This document shows, in pieces, positions 51,530-61,650 of a stretch of DNA of 64,000 nucleotides. Below the pieces are notes generated by a model. That model was not told where the DNA came from. It ran no database searches and saw nothing but the letters and a program-made list of their open reading frames with translations. This stretch comes from Symbiodinium natans (Eukaryota; Sar; Dinophyceae; Suessiales; Symbiodiniaceae), in assembly GCA_905221605.1 (NCBI GenBank), contig CAJNDS010002303.1, forward strand, positions 301,042 to 365,041, given 5' to 3'. Positions within the stretch are counted from its first letter, which is position 1, and the number at the start of each line of letters is the position of its first letter. The position numbers and the translations under genes are program-made.

Positions 51530-51960
51530 AAACTGGCGGCCCCTGGAGGCCCCTGGAGGCCCTTGGAGGGTCGTGGAGGCCTCTGGAGGCCCCTGGATGC
51601 CCCTGGAGGCCCCTGGAGGCCCTGCAGGGCTTGGAGGTCCGCTGAGGGCACCTGGAGACCCCCTGCCAACCCCTGGGGCCCCTGCAACCTGGAGGCCCCT
51701 TTGGAGGCCCCTGAAGGCCCCTGCAGGCCCCCTACGGAGGCTCTCGGAGGACCTGGAGCTTGTGGGGACCCTTGGAGGTCGAGGCGCCGGTTCCTGAAAA
51801 AGGTTTGCAGGGGCGCCTGGAGGCCGCTGGAGGCCCTGGGCCCCTGGAAGGCCCCGGAAACCGTGAAGGGTCGTGGAGGCCCCTGAAGGCCTCTGCAAGC
51901 ACGTTGAGGTTCCTGGAGAGGCCCTTCAACCCTTTGGAGGCCCTTGCTGGCCCGTCCTTT
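51530..51960. repeat. GGAGGCCCCTG minisatellite
   Basis: Degenerate 9-12 bp units CCTGGAGGCCC for about 430 bp. Open frames on both strands give Gly/Pro/Ala-rich translations from the repeat; no independent sign of a gene. Confidence 0.85.
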
Positions 51961-52300
51961 GTCTTGGCCCCAAATAAGCCCCAGGCCGCAACCTATTCAC
52001 GCCTCCTTTGCCTTATGGCCCCAGGCTGCAACCTACTCACGCTTGAGTTTTTCTATGAGAAGGCCCTTCGGCCCAGACCGTCCCCTTCGCAAAAACCTAA
52101 AAGGGGATCCTTAGGCTTATGGCCTCCCAAGTGATCCCCAATCGGCAATTGCGAGGGTCCTTCGGCCCAGACCCCCCTTCGCATAAACCTTCTGGTCCCA
52201 GGTGACCCAGCGTTCATGCCCTGATATTTGCTATGAGAGGGCCCTTCGGCCCAGACCGTCCCCTACGCAAAAACCTAGGGGGGGGGGTCCTTAGCCAATC
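51960..52300. repeat. Duplicated CCCTTCGGCCCAGACC segment
   Basis: GAGAAGGCCCTTCGGCCCAG..ACCGTCCCCT.CGCAAAAACCTA occurs at 52057 and 52236, with a shorter version at 52155. Function unknown. Confidence 0.65.
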
Positions 52301-52467
52301 GCAAATGTCCCAAGCACTCTCAGTCTTTCCTCTGAACTGTTCGATGTTTGAGTTGTGAATGGTTGGCTTGGCTTGGGCTGGCTCTGGTTTGGTTCGTAAT
52401 GAGTTGTGATTGGGTGGCCTTGGGGTGGGCATGTCTTCACACTATTGCGTTCAGCTGACCCGTGCTA

Positions 52468-52555
52468 CACCCTAAACCCTAAACCCTAAACCCTAAACCC
52501 TAAACCCTAAACCCTAAACCCTAAACCCTAAACCCTAAACCCTAAACCCTAAACC
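52468..52555. repeat. CCCTAAA array
   Basis: About twelve heptamers. Confidence 0.95.
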
Positions 52556-52916
52556 CACCAAATTCAGGGCTCAGCAACATTGGAAGTGTTAGGGCTTAGA
52601 CGTTAGGGTTGTGGGGCCCCTCGAACCTCAAGCCCGAAGGCTAGGGGCTTTTTTTTGGAAGCACCTCCCAGAGTCCCTTGAAGATCTGCAGCCCCCCTGT
52701 GCCTTAAATGTGGCCCCAGGACGCCTCAACATTTCCGAGACCCTGAGCCCTAGACCCGAAGCCCTAGACCCGAAGCTCTAAACCCCAAATCCTAAACCCT
52801 AAACCCAAACCCTGAACCCTGAACCCCAAATCCGAACCCTTGATCCCTTCAAGCCCCAACCCTTTGTGGGTTTCGGGAGGCCGCCCTCGACGCGGCTGCA
52901 GTGCGACTTGAGCAAG

Positions 52917-53188
52917 TCCCTAAACCCTAAACCCTAAACCCTAAACCCTAAACCCTAAACCCTAAACCCTAAACCCTAAACCCTAAACCCCAAACCCCAA
53001 ACCCTAAACCCTAACAAGCCTAACAACCCTAGCAACCCCAACAACCCTAATCCCTAAACCCTAAACCCTAAACCCTAAACCCTAAACCCTAAACCCTAAA
53101 CCCTAAACCCTAAACCCTAAACCCCCAAACCCTAAACCCTAAACCCTAAACCCTAAACCCTAAACCCTAAACCCTAAACCCTAAATTC
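52917..53188. repeat. Long CCCTAAA array
   Basis: More than thirty heptamers interrupted at 53015-53050 by CCCTAACAA/CCCTAGCAA-type degenerate units. Confidence 0.95.
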
Positions 53189-53246
53189 TCCGGCCCTAAA
53201 GGAGGCCTATTTTTTTTTAAAGATTTTTTTGAACTTATCCTTGCTA

Positions 53247-53492
<246 letters not shown>

Positions 53493-53572
53493 TTGAATAA
53501 TTGATTCAATTAACAATTAGTTATTAATAAATCAAACATCAATTAATTATTAATCAGTTTTTTAATCAATTA

Positions 53573-53692
53573 TAACCCTAAACCCTAAACCCTAAACCCT
53601 AAACCCTAAACCCCAAACCCTAAACCCTAAACCCTAAACCCTAAACCCTAAAACCCTAAACCTCTCCTACTATATATATATATATATATATT
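53573..53692. repeat. CCCTAAA run and (TA)n
   Basis: About twelve heptamers, then (TA)10-11 at 53670-53690. Confidence 0.9.
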
Positions 53693-53699
53693 TAAATGT

Positions 53700-53990
53700 T
53701 AAACCCCTTCGTCGGCAAGGCACAAGTCCTTCGTCGGCAAGGCACATTTGCTCGTCGCAGGGCTAGGGTTCAGGTTTTTCACTGGTCTGGTTGCTCCAGG
53801 GTTCAGTTTTTCACTGGTTTTGTGCCTTTGCCGACGAAGGACTTGTGCCTTGCCGACGAAGGACTTGTGCCTTGCCGACGAAGGTCCCAAACATTTAACT
53901 ACATGTTCAGCCCCTTCGTCGGCAAGGCACAAGTCCTTCGTCCGGCAAGGCACAAGTCCTTCGTCGGCAAACGCACAAAACCAGTGAAAA
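53700..53990. repeat. Palindromic repeats of CCTTCGTCGGCAAGGCACAA
   Basis: The unit of about 23 bp occurs twice forward (53704-53745), three times reversed (53822-53885) and three times forward (53923-53970), so neighbouring blocks can form hairpins. Between them CAGGTTTTTCACTGGT-type pieces are also repeated and inverted at the end (ACCAGTGAAAACCTG). Confidence 0.9.
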
Positions 53991-53999
53991 CCTGAATCC

Positions 54000-54480
54000 T
54001 GGCGCTACCAGACCTGGGAATTTCATTTCGATTAGGCTGGCTAGGGTTTAGGATCTCGGAGTCCTTTTTAGGTCTTATGTCTTCAGGTAGAAGTTCAAGG
54101 GAGGGTTGGGGAAGAATCGTGTTGACGGTTTTTTTCGGCAAGTCGGCCTAGGGTTTAGAATTTTCACAGCTTTTTTTTCGAACGGATCGGCTAGGGTTTA
54201 GGATTTCAGTGTCTTTTTAAAGTTTTATGTCTTCACGTAGAAAAGTTCGGGGGAGGGTTGGGGAAGAATCGTGTTCCCAGTTTTCGGGCGAGGGTATGGC
54301 TAGGGTTCAGGATTTTCACGGGTTGTTTCCTCGAGTTTTACCAGGGTTTAGGATTCACGGTTTTTTCGAGCCCTGGGTCTAGGGTTTAGGGTTTTCACAG
54401 CTTCTTCGTGCGTTAGGCCTAGGGTTTCGGATTTTCACAGCACCGGGTCTAGGGTTTAGGGTTTTCACAGTTTTCTTTGC
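54000..54480. repeat. GGCTAGGGTTTAGGATTTTCACAG repeats
   Basis: A degenerate unit containing CTAGGGTTTAGGATTTTCAC recurs at 54040, 54150, 54190, 54300, 54345, 54378 and 54420-54470. It is related to the telomere heptamer but longer. Confidence 0.75.
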
Positions 54481-55215
54481 CCCCCTCTGGCCCCCCCTAA
54501 CCCCCCGGCCCCTCCTGGCCCCCCTCCCCTGGCCCCCCCGGCCCCTGCTGGCCCTAATTTCCTTATTCACGAAAGAATACGTATAGTACGTGTTATGCTT
54601 ATTCTTCTAAACGTAAATAAATACAATGTTGATAGACATAATAAGAAAATAGTTATATCAATGCTGTATTTCAAACCAGTAGCCATTATAACCAGTATAA
54701 TCGTTGCAAGAGCGTAGTGTCCTTGCATATTGGTCCTGGTCTTGTCAAGTTGCGCGGTGTTACAGCCTCTCCGTCTACGGATCCAATGTTTTGAGGTTGA
54801 CTTTTCGGTAACCCTCACTGGCCCCTCCCTGCCCCCCCCTAGCCGCCCCTGACCCCCCCTAGCCCCCCCCCCCTCAGGAGCGGTCACGAGGGTCACGAGC
54901 GGTCAGCGGCCACGACGGTCGCATAATCCGGTCACGAGCGGTTACGAGCGGTCGCCTAATCCGGGCAGGAGCGATCGGCGGTCACGTGCGGTCGCCTAAT
55001 CCGGGGCGAGAATGCGCCTGTTCGCCCTCCGGCATCACCGCGTCTAGCTTCCCCAGCATCTGATGCAGCTCCACTTGGCCAGAAGCCATCACAGAGAAAA
55101 GTATGGGTGATCTGGTTGTCTTCGATGTGCGAGGGCCATTACAGAGAAAAGTATAGGTGATCTGGTTGTCTGCGATGTTCGTAAGTCGCGTTTGAGAGTC
55201 TTGGTGATCTGGTTG
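54480..55215. repeat. C-rich tracts, AT-rich patch and GGTCACGAGC repeats
   Basis: CCCCCCTGGCCCC units at 54480-54555 and 54820-54875 flank AT-rich unique DNA (54560-54790). GGTCACGAGCGGTCG units with CCTAATCCGG follow (54885-55010). A segment AGAGAAAAGTATGGGTGATC is duplicated at 55090 and 55143. Confidence 0.7.
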
Positions 55216-55918
55216 TCGGGTACTGCGGAATGGACCCTTTGAATTCTTTTCTGTGGCGTCCGAGGGCCGGTGCGGGGTCGAGAATCTTTTCTGAATGAAA
55301 AAGGTGCGGGTCAGATATCCGGGCCCGGGATGTTGAGTCCGGATTGGAGCGTTGGAGCGCGTTCTGCATCACGCTCCTGCCGCTCGTCGTCGGCCCGGAT
55401 TCCTGATGATGACCGACGGGGCATTTCGGTTTTGGTGTTTTTCCGGGGGCGAAGCAAATCGCCTGCGTTTCGGCCTGTAGACCTTCCCGAAAAAAACGAA
55501 CTCATTGAGGACTGATCGTTTTTTTTTTGGGGGGGCGGCCCCGTAATTGGACGCGGTGCAGAATGCCCGCTGTCGTCACTGGTTTTCCGTGGCTTTGGTT
55601 TCGACTTTTAACGAATAACGCCTGTAAATCGGCTGGTCGACGAAACCGGAAAACTGTGATTTATTTGATTTTGAAATTGCAGCCCTCGACCGCGCGTGCG
55701 CGCATCGGACGTCGCCTGCCGGCATGCTTGGTTGAAAGTCTGGTTTAGGGAGGCGACCAGATGTTATCGACCCTCATCACTCGGCCGCTGGCAACCGCTA
55801 TGAAGGTGCTAAAGAGATTCTTAGAAGACCCCTCGCACTCTGAACGTAGTCATTGTTTTCAGTAGACTGTTGGCTGGAGCGACTTTCTTTTGATCAGCCT
55901 CAGTCTTCCTCCTGCAGC
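55216..55918. other. Unique GC-rich interval upstream of the tiny two-exon gene
   Basis: No telomere repeats over about 700 bp. Short overlapping ORFs on both strands have no support. The last 60 bp become pyrimidine-rich (CAGTCTTCCTCCTGCAG) directly before the start codon, a good trans-splice acceptor. Confidence 0.5.
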
Positions 55919-55939
55919 ATGGCCCAGAAGGCCGCATCG
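55919..55939 (+). CDS. Tiny two-exon gene, exon 1
   Basis: ATG follows CTTCCTCCTGCAG by one base. Seven codons (MAQKAAS) lead to a TCG|GTAATCC donor. A 45-nt intron (55940-55984) ends TTTTGTAG|G. Confidence 0.65.
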
Positions 55940-55984
55940 GTAATCCTGCTTCACAGTTTATCCGGAACTTGCATTGTTTTGTAG

Positions 55985-56125
55985 GTATCCAAGAACCAGC
56001 TGAAGAAGGCCCGTGTGTCGAGCAACAGAGCGGCCAACAGTGTCGTTCCGGCGTACAGTTTCGGGTCAGCTACTCAGCTATTCGGTCGTGACACCTTGGA
56101 TTCATTGAAGCCATCGAATTTCTAA
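55985..56125 (+). CDS. Tiny two-exon gene, exon 2
   Basis: Forty-six codons and TAA: VSKNQLKKARVSSNRAANSV, then VPAYSFGSATQLFGRDTLDS and LKPSNF. With exon 1 the product is 53 residues, basic at the N-terminal half, with no membrane segment. The intron is a classical GT-AG of 45 nt, its first bases GTAATCC resembling the start of exon 2, GTATCC. The start is supported by the pyrimidine-AG acceptor immediately upstream. I do not recognise the family. Confidence 0.65.
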   Translation, partial: VSKNQLKKARVSSNRAANSVVPAYSFGSATQLFGRDTLDSLKPSNF

Positions 56126-56700
56126 GGACCAGCGGCTTGGATCCTGTGGTGTACGAGCATCTGAGAGTCCGCTTGGGGTTCAAAGTCTCGGAACGCCCGA
56201 TTTTGGTCATTCGTCCCGGCACGCCGCTGGGAAGCGGACCTGCGGGCATTCGTCGGGAACTATTCCGACGATCGTAAGACCTGCTTGGACACCGCAGGGC
56301 CCCTGCAAACATTTCTTCGAAAGCTCCAGCCCAATGCGGCTTGGAAGCGAATTTATCTCTGGCAGGTTCGCCTGTGCTAAAACAAGGACCGCGCGCCTGC
56401 TTTGACATTTGCTCATGACATGTCAGTTTCGAGCCAGCACTGCCATGAGGACTTCATGGGTTGAGGTTTTTTTTTCGAAGGGCGTGAATCGTAATCGGCT
56501 GAAATCGAGCCTCCCAGGTATCCGACCCCGTCACTTCGGCCCGACCTTAGCGAAAATTCTCTCGAAAATCGACCCGGTCGAGGTCCTGGGGCTGGGACGA
56601 GGGCCTCTTCCCGCGGGCAAAGCGAAAAGGCAGGCTTTTTGGGGGGTTTTTCGAAATCGCCGGAGAGGTTTTTCTATCCGGGCTTGCTTGGACCAGAGAT
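56126..56700. other. Unique sequence after the tiny gene
   Basis: GC-rich, free of telomere repeats, probably 3' untranslated region and flank. ORFs on both strands lack supporting context. Confidence 0.45.
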
Positions 56701-56702
56701 GC

Positions 56703-56800
56703 TGAACCCTATAACCCTATAACCCTATAACCCTATAACCCTATAACCCTATAACCCTATAACCCTATAACCCTATAACCCTAAACCCTAAACCCTAAAC
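56703..56800. repeat. CCCTATAA array turning into CCCTAAA
   Basis: About nine CCCTATAA octamers then CCCTAAA heptamers: a local variant expansion. Confidence 0.95.
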
Positions 56801-57124
56801 CCTAAGCCCTAGCAAAAAACAAAAAGCTCCTAATTTAATTCTCCGGCCCTAAATCCTAAACCCTAAACCCTAAACCCTAGCCCCTTAAACTTTCATCCCT
56901 ACATCCCTAAGCGCTCAACTTGAGGGTTGCGGGCTTACGAAAGAGCGGGGTGTAGGTTGCCTAAACCCAAAACCCTAAGCCAAACCCTAAACCCTGAAGA
57001 AAAGAGTGATCCAAAAGTTCAGCCCTAACCCATGAGCGCCGCGTATGACCCGGTCCCTCATGCTTGTTTGGTGTGTGGTGCGGGCGGGGGGGTTGTTGGG
57101 GGCGTTACGGTTGCGAGGAGTTTT

Positions 57125-57430
57125 AGGGTTTGGGGGCCCTTTTTGGGGTTTAGGGTTTAGGGTTTAGGGTTTAGGGTTTAGGGTTTAGGGTTAGTCCAAA
57201 AGGGCGTGGAAACCTAAACCCTGAACTTCCTAAACCGGGCCGCACCTTGGACTTCGGGGATGTTTGGGATCTTTGTGGATTCAAGCCCTAAACCCTAAGC
57301 CCTAAGCCCTAAACCCCTAAACCCTAAACCCTAAACCCTAAACCCCAAACCCTAAACCCTAAACCCTAAACCCTAAACCCTAAACCCTAAACCCTAAACC
57401 CTAAACCCTAGACCCTAACCCTAAGCCCCC
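57125..57430. repeat. TTTAGGG run then CCCTAAA run
   Basis: TTTAGGG at 57148-57192; CCCTAAA and variants at 57286-57425, ending 25 bp before the next exon. Confidence 0.9.
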
Positions 57431-57453
57431 CTTGAAACCAATGCACTGCCAAG

Positions 57454-57481
57454 GATCGCGGACGTGAGTGACGCAACGAAG
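57454..57481 (+). CDS. Nuclear-protein gene: candidate exon 1 (of those seen)
   Basis: TGCCAAG|G, then IADVSDATK, ending ACGAAG|GC; in phase with 57707. Very short, so support comes only from the splice rule and neighbours. Confidence 0.4.
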
Positions 57482-57706
57482 GCCCTTCTGGGGTTTAGGG
57501 TTTAGGCTTTAGGGTTTAGGGTTTAGGGTTTAGGGTTCGGGCTTCGGGGTTTAGGATGCCCTGCCTGCTTAAGTCCTCAGACCTTCAAAAGGCCTCAAAC
57601 TCTCGGTCCTCAGGGCCCCCAAAGCTTAAACCCTAAACCCCAAACCCAAAACCCAAAACCCTAAACCCTAAACCCTAAACGCCGCAGAAACCCCAAAGAG
57701 GCCCAG

Positions 57707-57736
57707 GTTCAGCTTCGAGCCAAATGCGCGCGTGCC
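57707..57736 (+). CDS. Nuclear-protein gene: candidate exon
   Basis: GGCCCAG|GTT opens VQLRAKCARA; the frame stays open to 57751, donor uncertain. CCCTAAA precedes, TTTAGGG follows. Confidence 0.4.
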
Positions 57737-58017
57737 ATGAACAGGGTTTAGGGTTTAGGGTTTGGGGTATTTAGGGTTTAGGGTTTAGGCTGTGTACGAA
57801 GAGTGTGCGCTTCTAAAATGCCCACGCCTACCCCCTTATTCGCAGTTAACTTTGTGGTTCTTTACTGTAACTTTACATCTTTAGCCTTTTTGGGTTTATT
57901 GGGTTTCTTAATAAGGCAGCTAAAAGTTTAATTTTTAGCTACCCTCCTGAGTGCAGCCAAGATTCAGTGTTGTCGAACCCCAACTCCGTCAACCCTCTTC
58001 GCCCAAGACCTTTCACC

Positions 58018-58201
58018 GCAGCAGGAGGGGTGGAGCCCCTAAGCCCTAAGCCCTCAGCCCTCAGCCCTAAGCCCTCAGCCCTAAGCCCTAAGCCCTAAAC
58101 CCTAAACCCTAAACCCTAAGCCCTAAGCCCTAAACCCTAAACCCCAAACCCCAAACCCCAAACCCTAAACCCTAAACCCTTTTGCAGCAGGAGGAGTGGA
58201 A
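58018..58201. repeat. CCCTAAA/CCCTAAG block with 18-bp direct duplication
   Basis: GCAGCAGGAGGGGTGGAG (58018-58035) recurs as GCAGCAGGAGGAGTGGAA (58184-58201). About 20 heptamers lie between, including CCCTCAG and CCCTAAG variants. The second copy is the acceptor and start of the next exon. Confidence 0.85.
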
Positions 58202-58238
58202 CTGTACCAGTGCTGCCCACGGCCCGCGCTACGTTCAG
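58191..58238 (+). CDS. Nuclear-protein gene: exon (EEWNCTSAAHGPRYVQ)
   Basis: CAGCAG|GAG opens EEWNCTSAAHGPRYVQ, ending GTTCAG|GC; the frame would remain open to 58281. Its link to the later exons is by strand and order only. Confidence 0.5.
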
Positions 58239-58309
58239 GCCTGGGGCTCCGGTCGTCTGATTTGTCGGGAGTTCAGGGTTTAGCAGCTTCGGGGGTTGAA
58301 GTCGGTGTA

Positions 58310-58447
58310 CTTGGAGGTTCATGGTACTTATGAACCAATGATAAGTGTACTCATAAAGGTATTCATAACCATATTGAGGCACTTAAGGGGCTTATCAGTG
58401 TGTCGTAAGTACAGTTATTATTGGTTCAGCTACCATGAACCTCCGAG
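58310..58447. mobile_element. MITE family 2, second complete copy
   Basis: CTTGGAGGTTCATGGTACTT..TGAACCAAT and ATTGGTTCAGCTACCATGAA..CCTCCGAG are terminal inverted repeats. Size and ends agree with 33251-33391. Confidence 0.85.
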
Positions 58448-58449
58448 TG

Positions 58450-59135
58450 GGGGTTTCGGGTAAAAGGGGTCCAGGGGTCCACCATTCCAGCCTTCACGGT
58501 TCGACCTTTGGGCACTGGGAGATGTGAGGGGGCAAATGAGGGACTTCGGACCCATCACGCGGTCCACCGTGACTTGGGAGGCCTGTTGAGCTGATGTCTT
58601 TAGGTGAGTTCGTGGTTTAGTGTGTTTGTAGGGTTCGCATCGTCCCAAAAATTCTATTCTCTCTACTTGCTCAGGTTTTCGGGCTCAGGGTTTGAGGTGT
58701 TTAGGGTTTCGGGGCTGTGGGGTCTCAAGCTTAGGGAGTTGCGGCCGCTTGCTTTTGGGATTTGCGGACTGGACAAGCTTGGGGTTTAGGACGTAGGGTT
58801 GGGGCTCTAGCTATCTAGCTATCGGGGTTTTAAGACTTGTGACTTGTGCAAAGCTGGAAGGGTTGATGTGTTTTGGAAGGGCCAGGGGTGTTTCGGGTTT
58901 TGCAAAAAAGGTAGGGCTCAGGTTGAGGAACCGGGGGCTTGGGGTTGAAGGCGGTGGGCGCATCGCTGCTACGCCTGTCTCCAAGGAACAAGCCAAGAAG
59001 TCTCCTAAACCCATTGCCTGAACTCTAAGCCCTAGAGCTCTAAACGAGTCAACTCGAAACACTAGCCCCGAAACAAGCCGCGAACCCTAAGCGGACCCCA
59101 CAGAAGCCCAAAAACCAAATGAAAGCCCCGACATG
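58450..59135. other. Mostly unique intronic sequence
   Basis: Scattered degraded TTTAGGG units only. No supported exon. Confidence 0.5.
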
Positions 59136-59233
59136 GGGATGTTCCCCCTTCTACTAGCAGTCCTTAATAGGGATTCTAGTACCGCCAATTATAGTCCCCA
59201 GTAAGGAGCTGTTAGTTTCAGGGGGAACATCCC
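59136..59233. mobile_element. MITE family 1, complete copy
   Basis: GGGGATGTTCCCCCTTCTAC..AGTCCTTAATAGGGAT and ACTATAGTCCCC-like core lead to AAGGAGCTGTTAG..GGGGGAACATCCC. Same family as 8566-8660. Confidence 0.8.
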
Positions 59234-59236
59234 AAC

Positions 59237-59335
59237 CCTAAACCCTAAACCCTAAACCCTAAACCCTAAACCCTAAACCCTAAACCCTAAACCCTAAACC
59301 CCAAACCCTTAACCGTAAACCCTAAACCCTAAACA
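59237..59335. repeat. CCCTAAA array
   Basis: About thirteen heptamers immediately after the MITE. Confidence 0.95.
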
Positions 59336-59393
59336 CAGAGAACCCTAATAACCCTAAACCCCAGTTAAAGCCCCTACACGTCAAGATGCCCAG

Positions 59394-59444
59394 GAGATCG
59401 GCCACCGCCTCAAGCAGCTCGATTCTGAGTACTTCCACTTCGAC
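59394..59444 (+). CDS. Nuclear-protein gene: exon (EIGHRLKQLDSEYFHFD)
   Basis: GCCCAG|GAG opens EIGHRLKQLDSEYFHFD, ending TTCGAC|GC. Helix-like heptad pattern. In phase 0 with the next exon. Confidence 0.55.
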
Positions 59445-59489
59445 GCCGGGGGGCTCAGGATGAACCTCACAAGCCCTAAACGGGCTGAC

Positions 59490-59570
59490 CCTAAACCCTA
59501 AACCCTAAACCCTAAACCCTAAACCCTAAACCCTAAACCCTAAGCCCTAAACCCTCAACCGCGGGGGTTT
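59490..59570. repeat. CCCTAAA run in an intron
   Basis: About ten heptamers, then CCCCAAAACCCC-type variants to 59750. Confidence 0.9.
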
Positions 59571-59784
59571 CGGGGCTAAATAGGGTTGTGCTCAAAACCG
59601 CAAAGCCCCAAAACCCCAAAACTAGATAGCCCCGAAGCCCCTTTAAAACCCGAGTCCCAACGCCCCGAGCCCCCAAAACCCCGAGCCCCCAAACCCCCAA
59701 AGTCCAGAGACCCCAAATCTGCAGCCTGAAACCCGAAGCCCTGAACCCCAAGCCCTAAATCTTTTTCAAAACCCTCAGCCGCAG

Positions 59785-59841
59785 GTCGTCATGCTCGGCG
59801 AGATGAAAGCCGTCGCCGTCGGCTCCACCAAGCAGAAGCGG
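59785..59841 (+). CDS. Nuclear-protein gene: exon (VVMLGEMKAVAVGSTKQKR)
   Basis: GCCGCAG|GTC opens VVMLGEMKAVAVGSTKQKR (19 codons), ending AAGCGG|GA. TAA follows if unspliced. Confidence 0.55.
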
Positions 59842-60139
59842 GACTCTGAACCCTAAAGCCCCCTAAGGCCCTAAAGCCCTAAAACCTGAAGCCCGGGCTA
59901 TAGGATTGCTTACGGAGTTGAGGTTTTAGGGTTTAGGGTTTAGGGTTGAGAGTTTAGGGTTGAGGGTTGAGGGTTGAGAGTTTATGGTTTAGGCTTTCGA
60001 GCTGAGGACACTACCAAACCCTGAGGCCGAAGCCCCGAAGCCCTGGACACGGGTTCGAATTCCCCGGTCAGTTTGGGTGGTGGAGAGATTAGGAAGGGAA
60101 GTATGCTCCTGTATCGGACCCCAACCCTAAACCCGAAAC

Positions 60140-60193
60140 CCTCATCTTTGAGGGTTTAGGGTTTAGGGTTACCTGAAAGCCTCATCTTTGAGG
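60140..60193. repeat. TTTAGGG block with 14-bp direct duplication
   Basis: CCTCATCTTTGAGG at 60140-60153 and 60180-60193 with GTTTAGGGTTTAGGGTTACC and GAAAG between. The second copy ends in the acceptor TTTGAG|G. Confidence 0.85.
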
Positions 60194-60300
60194 AGCGGGC
60201 TGCGAAGGTAGCTTTGGCGGCAACGCATCTCGCTCTCTGTGGTGGCGGAGACGTCTCCCGCGTGTCCCACGACTTGCAACGCCTCGCCGCTTTGCAGCCA
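60193..60300 (+). CDS. Nuclear-protein gene: exon (ERAAKVALAATHLALCGGG)
   Basis: TTTGAG|GAG opens ERAAKVALAATHLALCGGGD, VSRVSHDLQRLAALQP and TAA at 60301-60303. Either this is a C terminus or a donor lies before the stop (for example CGCCTC|GC at about 60286). Alanine-rich helical character. Confidence 0.55.
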
Positions 60301-60554
60301 TAAGCCATACCTTTAGGGTGTAGGGTTTAGGGTTAGGGTTCAGGCTTTAGGGTTTAGGGTTTGCGGGCGTCTTTGCGAGTTATGCCCTACTATTTTGTAG
60401 GGTTTGGGATCACAGCTGTGCCCTGAAGCCCTAAAGCCATAAGGCTTAAGGCTGAACGTGGGCTTATCTTGTCACTTGTCCATCTTGGGGGGTTCAGAAC
60501 ACGAAAGTTTGGGAGGAAGGGCTGACGTGCGATGTGCACTGAGCGGTTCAAGCC

Positions 60555-60750
60555 CGAAACCCTAAACCCTAAACCCTAAACCCTGAACCCTAAACCCTAA
60601 ACCCTAAACGCGAAACCCGAAACCCTAAAACCTAAACCCTATACCCTAAACCCTAAACCCTAAATCCTAAACCCTAAATCCTAAACCCTAACCCCTGACC
60701 CCCAACCCCTAAGCCCTAAACACTAAACCCTAAACCCTAAACCCTATTGC
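60555..60750. repeat. CCCTAAA and variant run
   Basis: Heptamers with CCCGAAA, CCCTAAAT and CCCCTGACC variants up to the acceptor at 60752. Confidence 0.85.
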
Positions 60751-60752
60751 AG

Positions 60753-60806
60753 GAGCCCATTCGTTCAAGTCACAGTCAGCTTTCTTCAATCAAATATGCC
60801 CTGGAA
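60753..60806 (+). CDS. Nuclear-protein gene: exon (EPIRSSHSQLSSIKYALE)
   Basis: ATTGCAG|GAG opens EPIRSSHSQLSSIKYALE (18 codons), ending CTGGAA|GT. CCCTAAA repeats touch the acceptor. Confidence 0.5.
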
Positions 60807-61239
60807 GTCGTGAAGCCCTAAACCCTGGAAACCCTACAGTGCAGGGTCCCTCTTGGATGGCCTAAGTATTACTGTTTAGGGGGTTTCAAGACCTAAGCTG
60901 GAGACGTAGAGGCCCAAAAGCCCACTGCAGGGTTTGGGGTTTAGGGTTTAACCCCTTCCACCTCCCGTCCACACCTGACTTAGCTTTCCCCGAGGTCGAG
61001 ACCATCCGGGGCAAGGCGCCAAGTTGCCAGGGGTATTTTGGTGTGTGTTCTGGGCTACCCCTACTTTTGGAACCCACCCCCATATAATTACTCATAGTCT
61101 TGCCTTATGGTTCCTTTTGTATTTATACTACAATACCGCAGAAGCCCAATTATAAGTGGTAAGGCCTCTAGGGTCTTAGGGTCTTAGGGGCTTTGTCGGG
61201 TTTTGGAGCTCCAACCCTAAATCCTAAACCCTAAATCCT

Positions 61240-61410
61240 AAATTATAAACCCTAAACCCTAAACCCTAAACCCTAAACCCTAAACCCTAAACCCTAAACC
61301 CTAAACCCTAAACCCTAAACCCTAAACCCTAAACCCTAAACCCTAAACCCTAAACCCTAAACCCTAAACCCTAAACCCTAAACCCTAAACCCTAAACCCT
61401 AAACCCTAAA
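61240..61410. repeat. Long pure CCCTAAA array
   Basis: About 23 uninterrupted heptamers ending directly at GCAG|GTG, the next acceptor. Confidence 0.95.
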
Positions 61411-61414
61411 GCAG

Positions 61415-61435
61415 GTGGCAGCTCCTCCCGCAGAG
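61415..61435 (+). CDS. Nuclear-protein gene: micro-exon (VAAPPAE)
   Basis: AAAGCAG|GTG, VAAPPAE, then GCAGAG|GCTCGG. The next exon begins GCCCGC. Seven codons only, but both sites and phase fit. Confidence 0.4.
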
Positions 61436-61483
61436 GCTCGGGCCCTGAACCCGACACTCCAAGCTCTAAACTGCCCAGTTTCA

Positions 61484-61650
61484 GGTTTAGGGTTTAGGGT
61501 TTAGGGTTTAGGGTTTAGGGTTTAGGGTTTAGGGTTTAGGGTTTAGTGTCTAGGGTTCAGGATTTTAGGGTTTAGGGTTTAGGGTTTAGGGTTGAGGGTT
61601 TAGGATTTGGGGTGTAGGGTTGAGGGTTTAGGATTTGGGGTGTAGGGTTT
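61484..61650. repeat. TTTAGGG array
   Basis: About nine pure heptamers then variants, about 50 bp after the micro-exon donor. Confidence 0.95.

Noticed and set aside
51506-51929. Gly/Pro-rich ORFs on both strands
   Set aside because: By-product of the CCTGGAGGCCC minisatellite.
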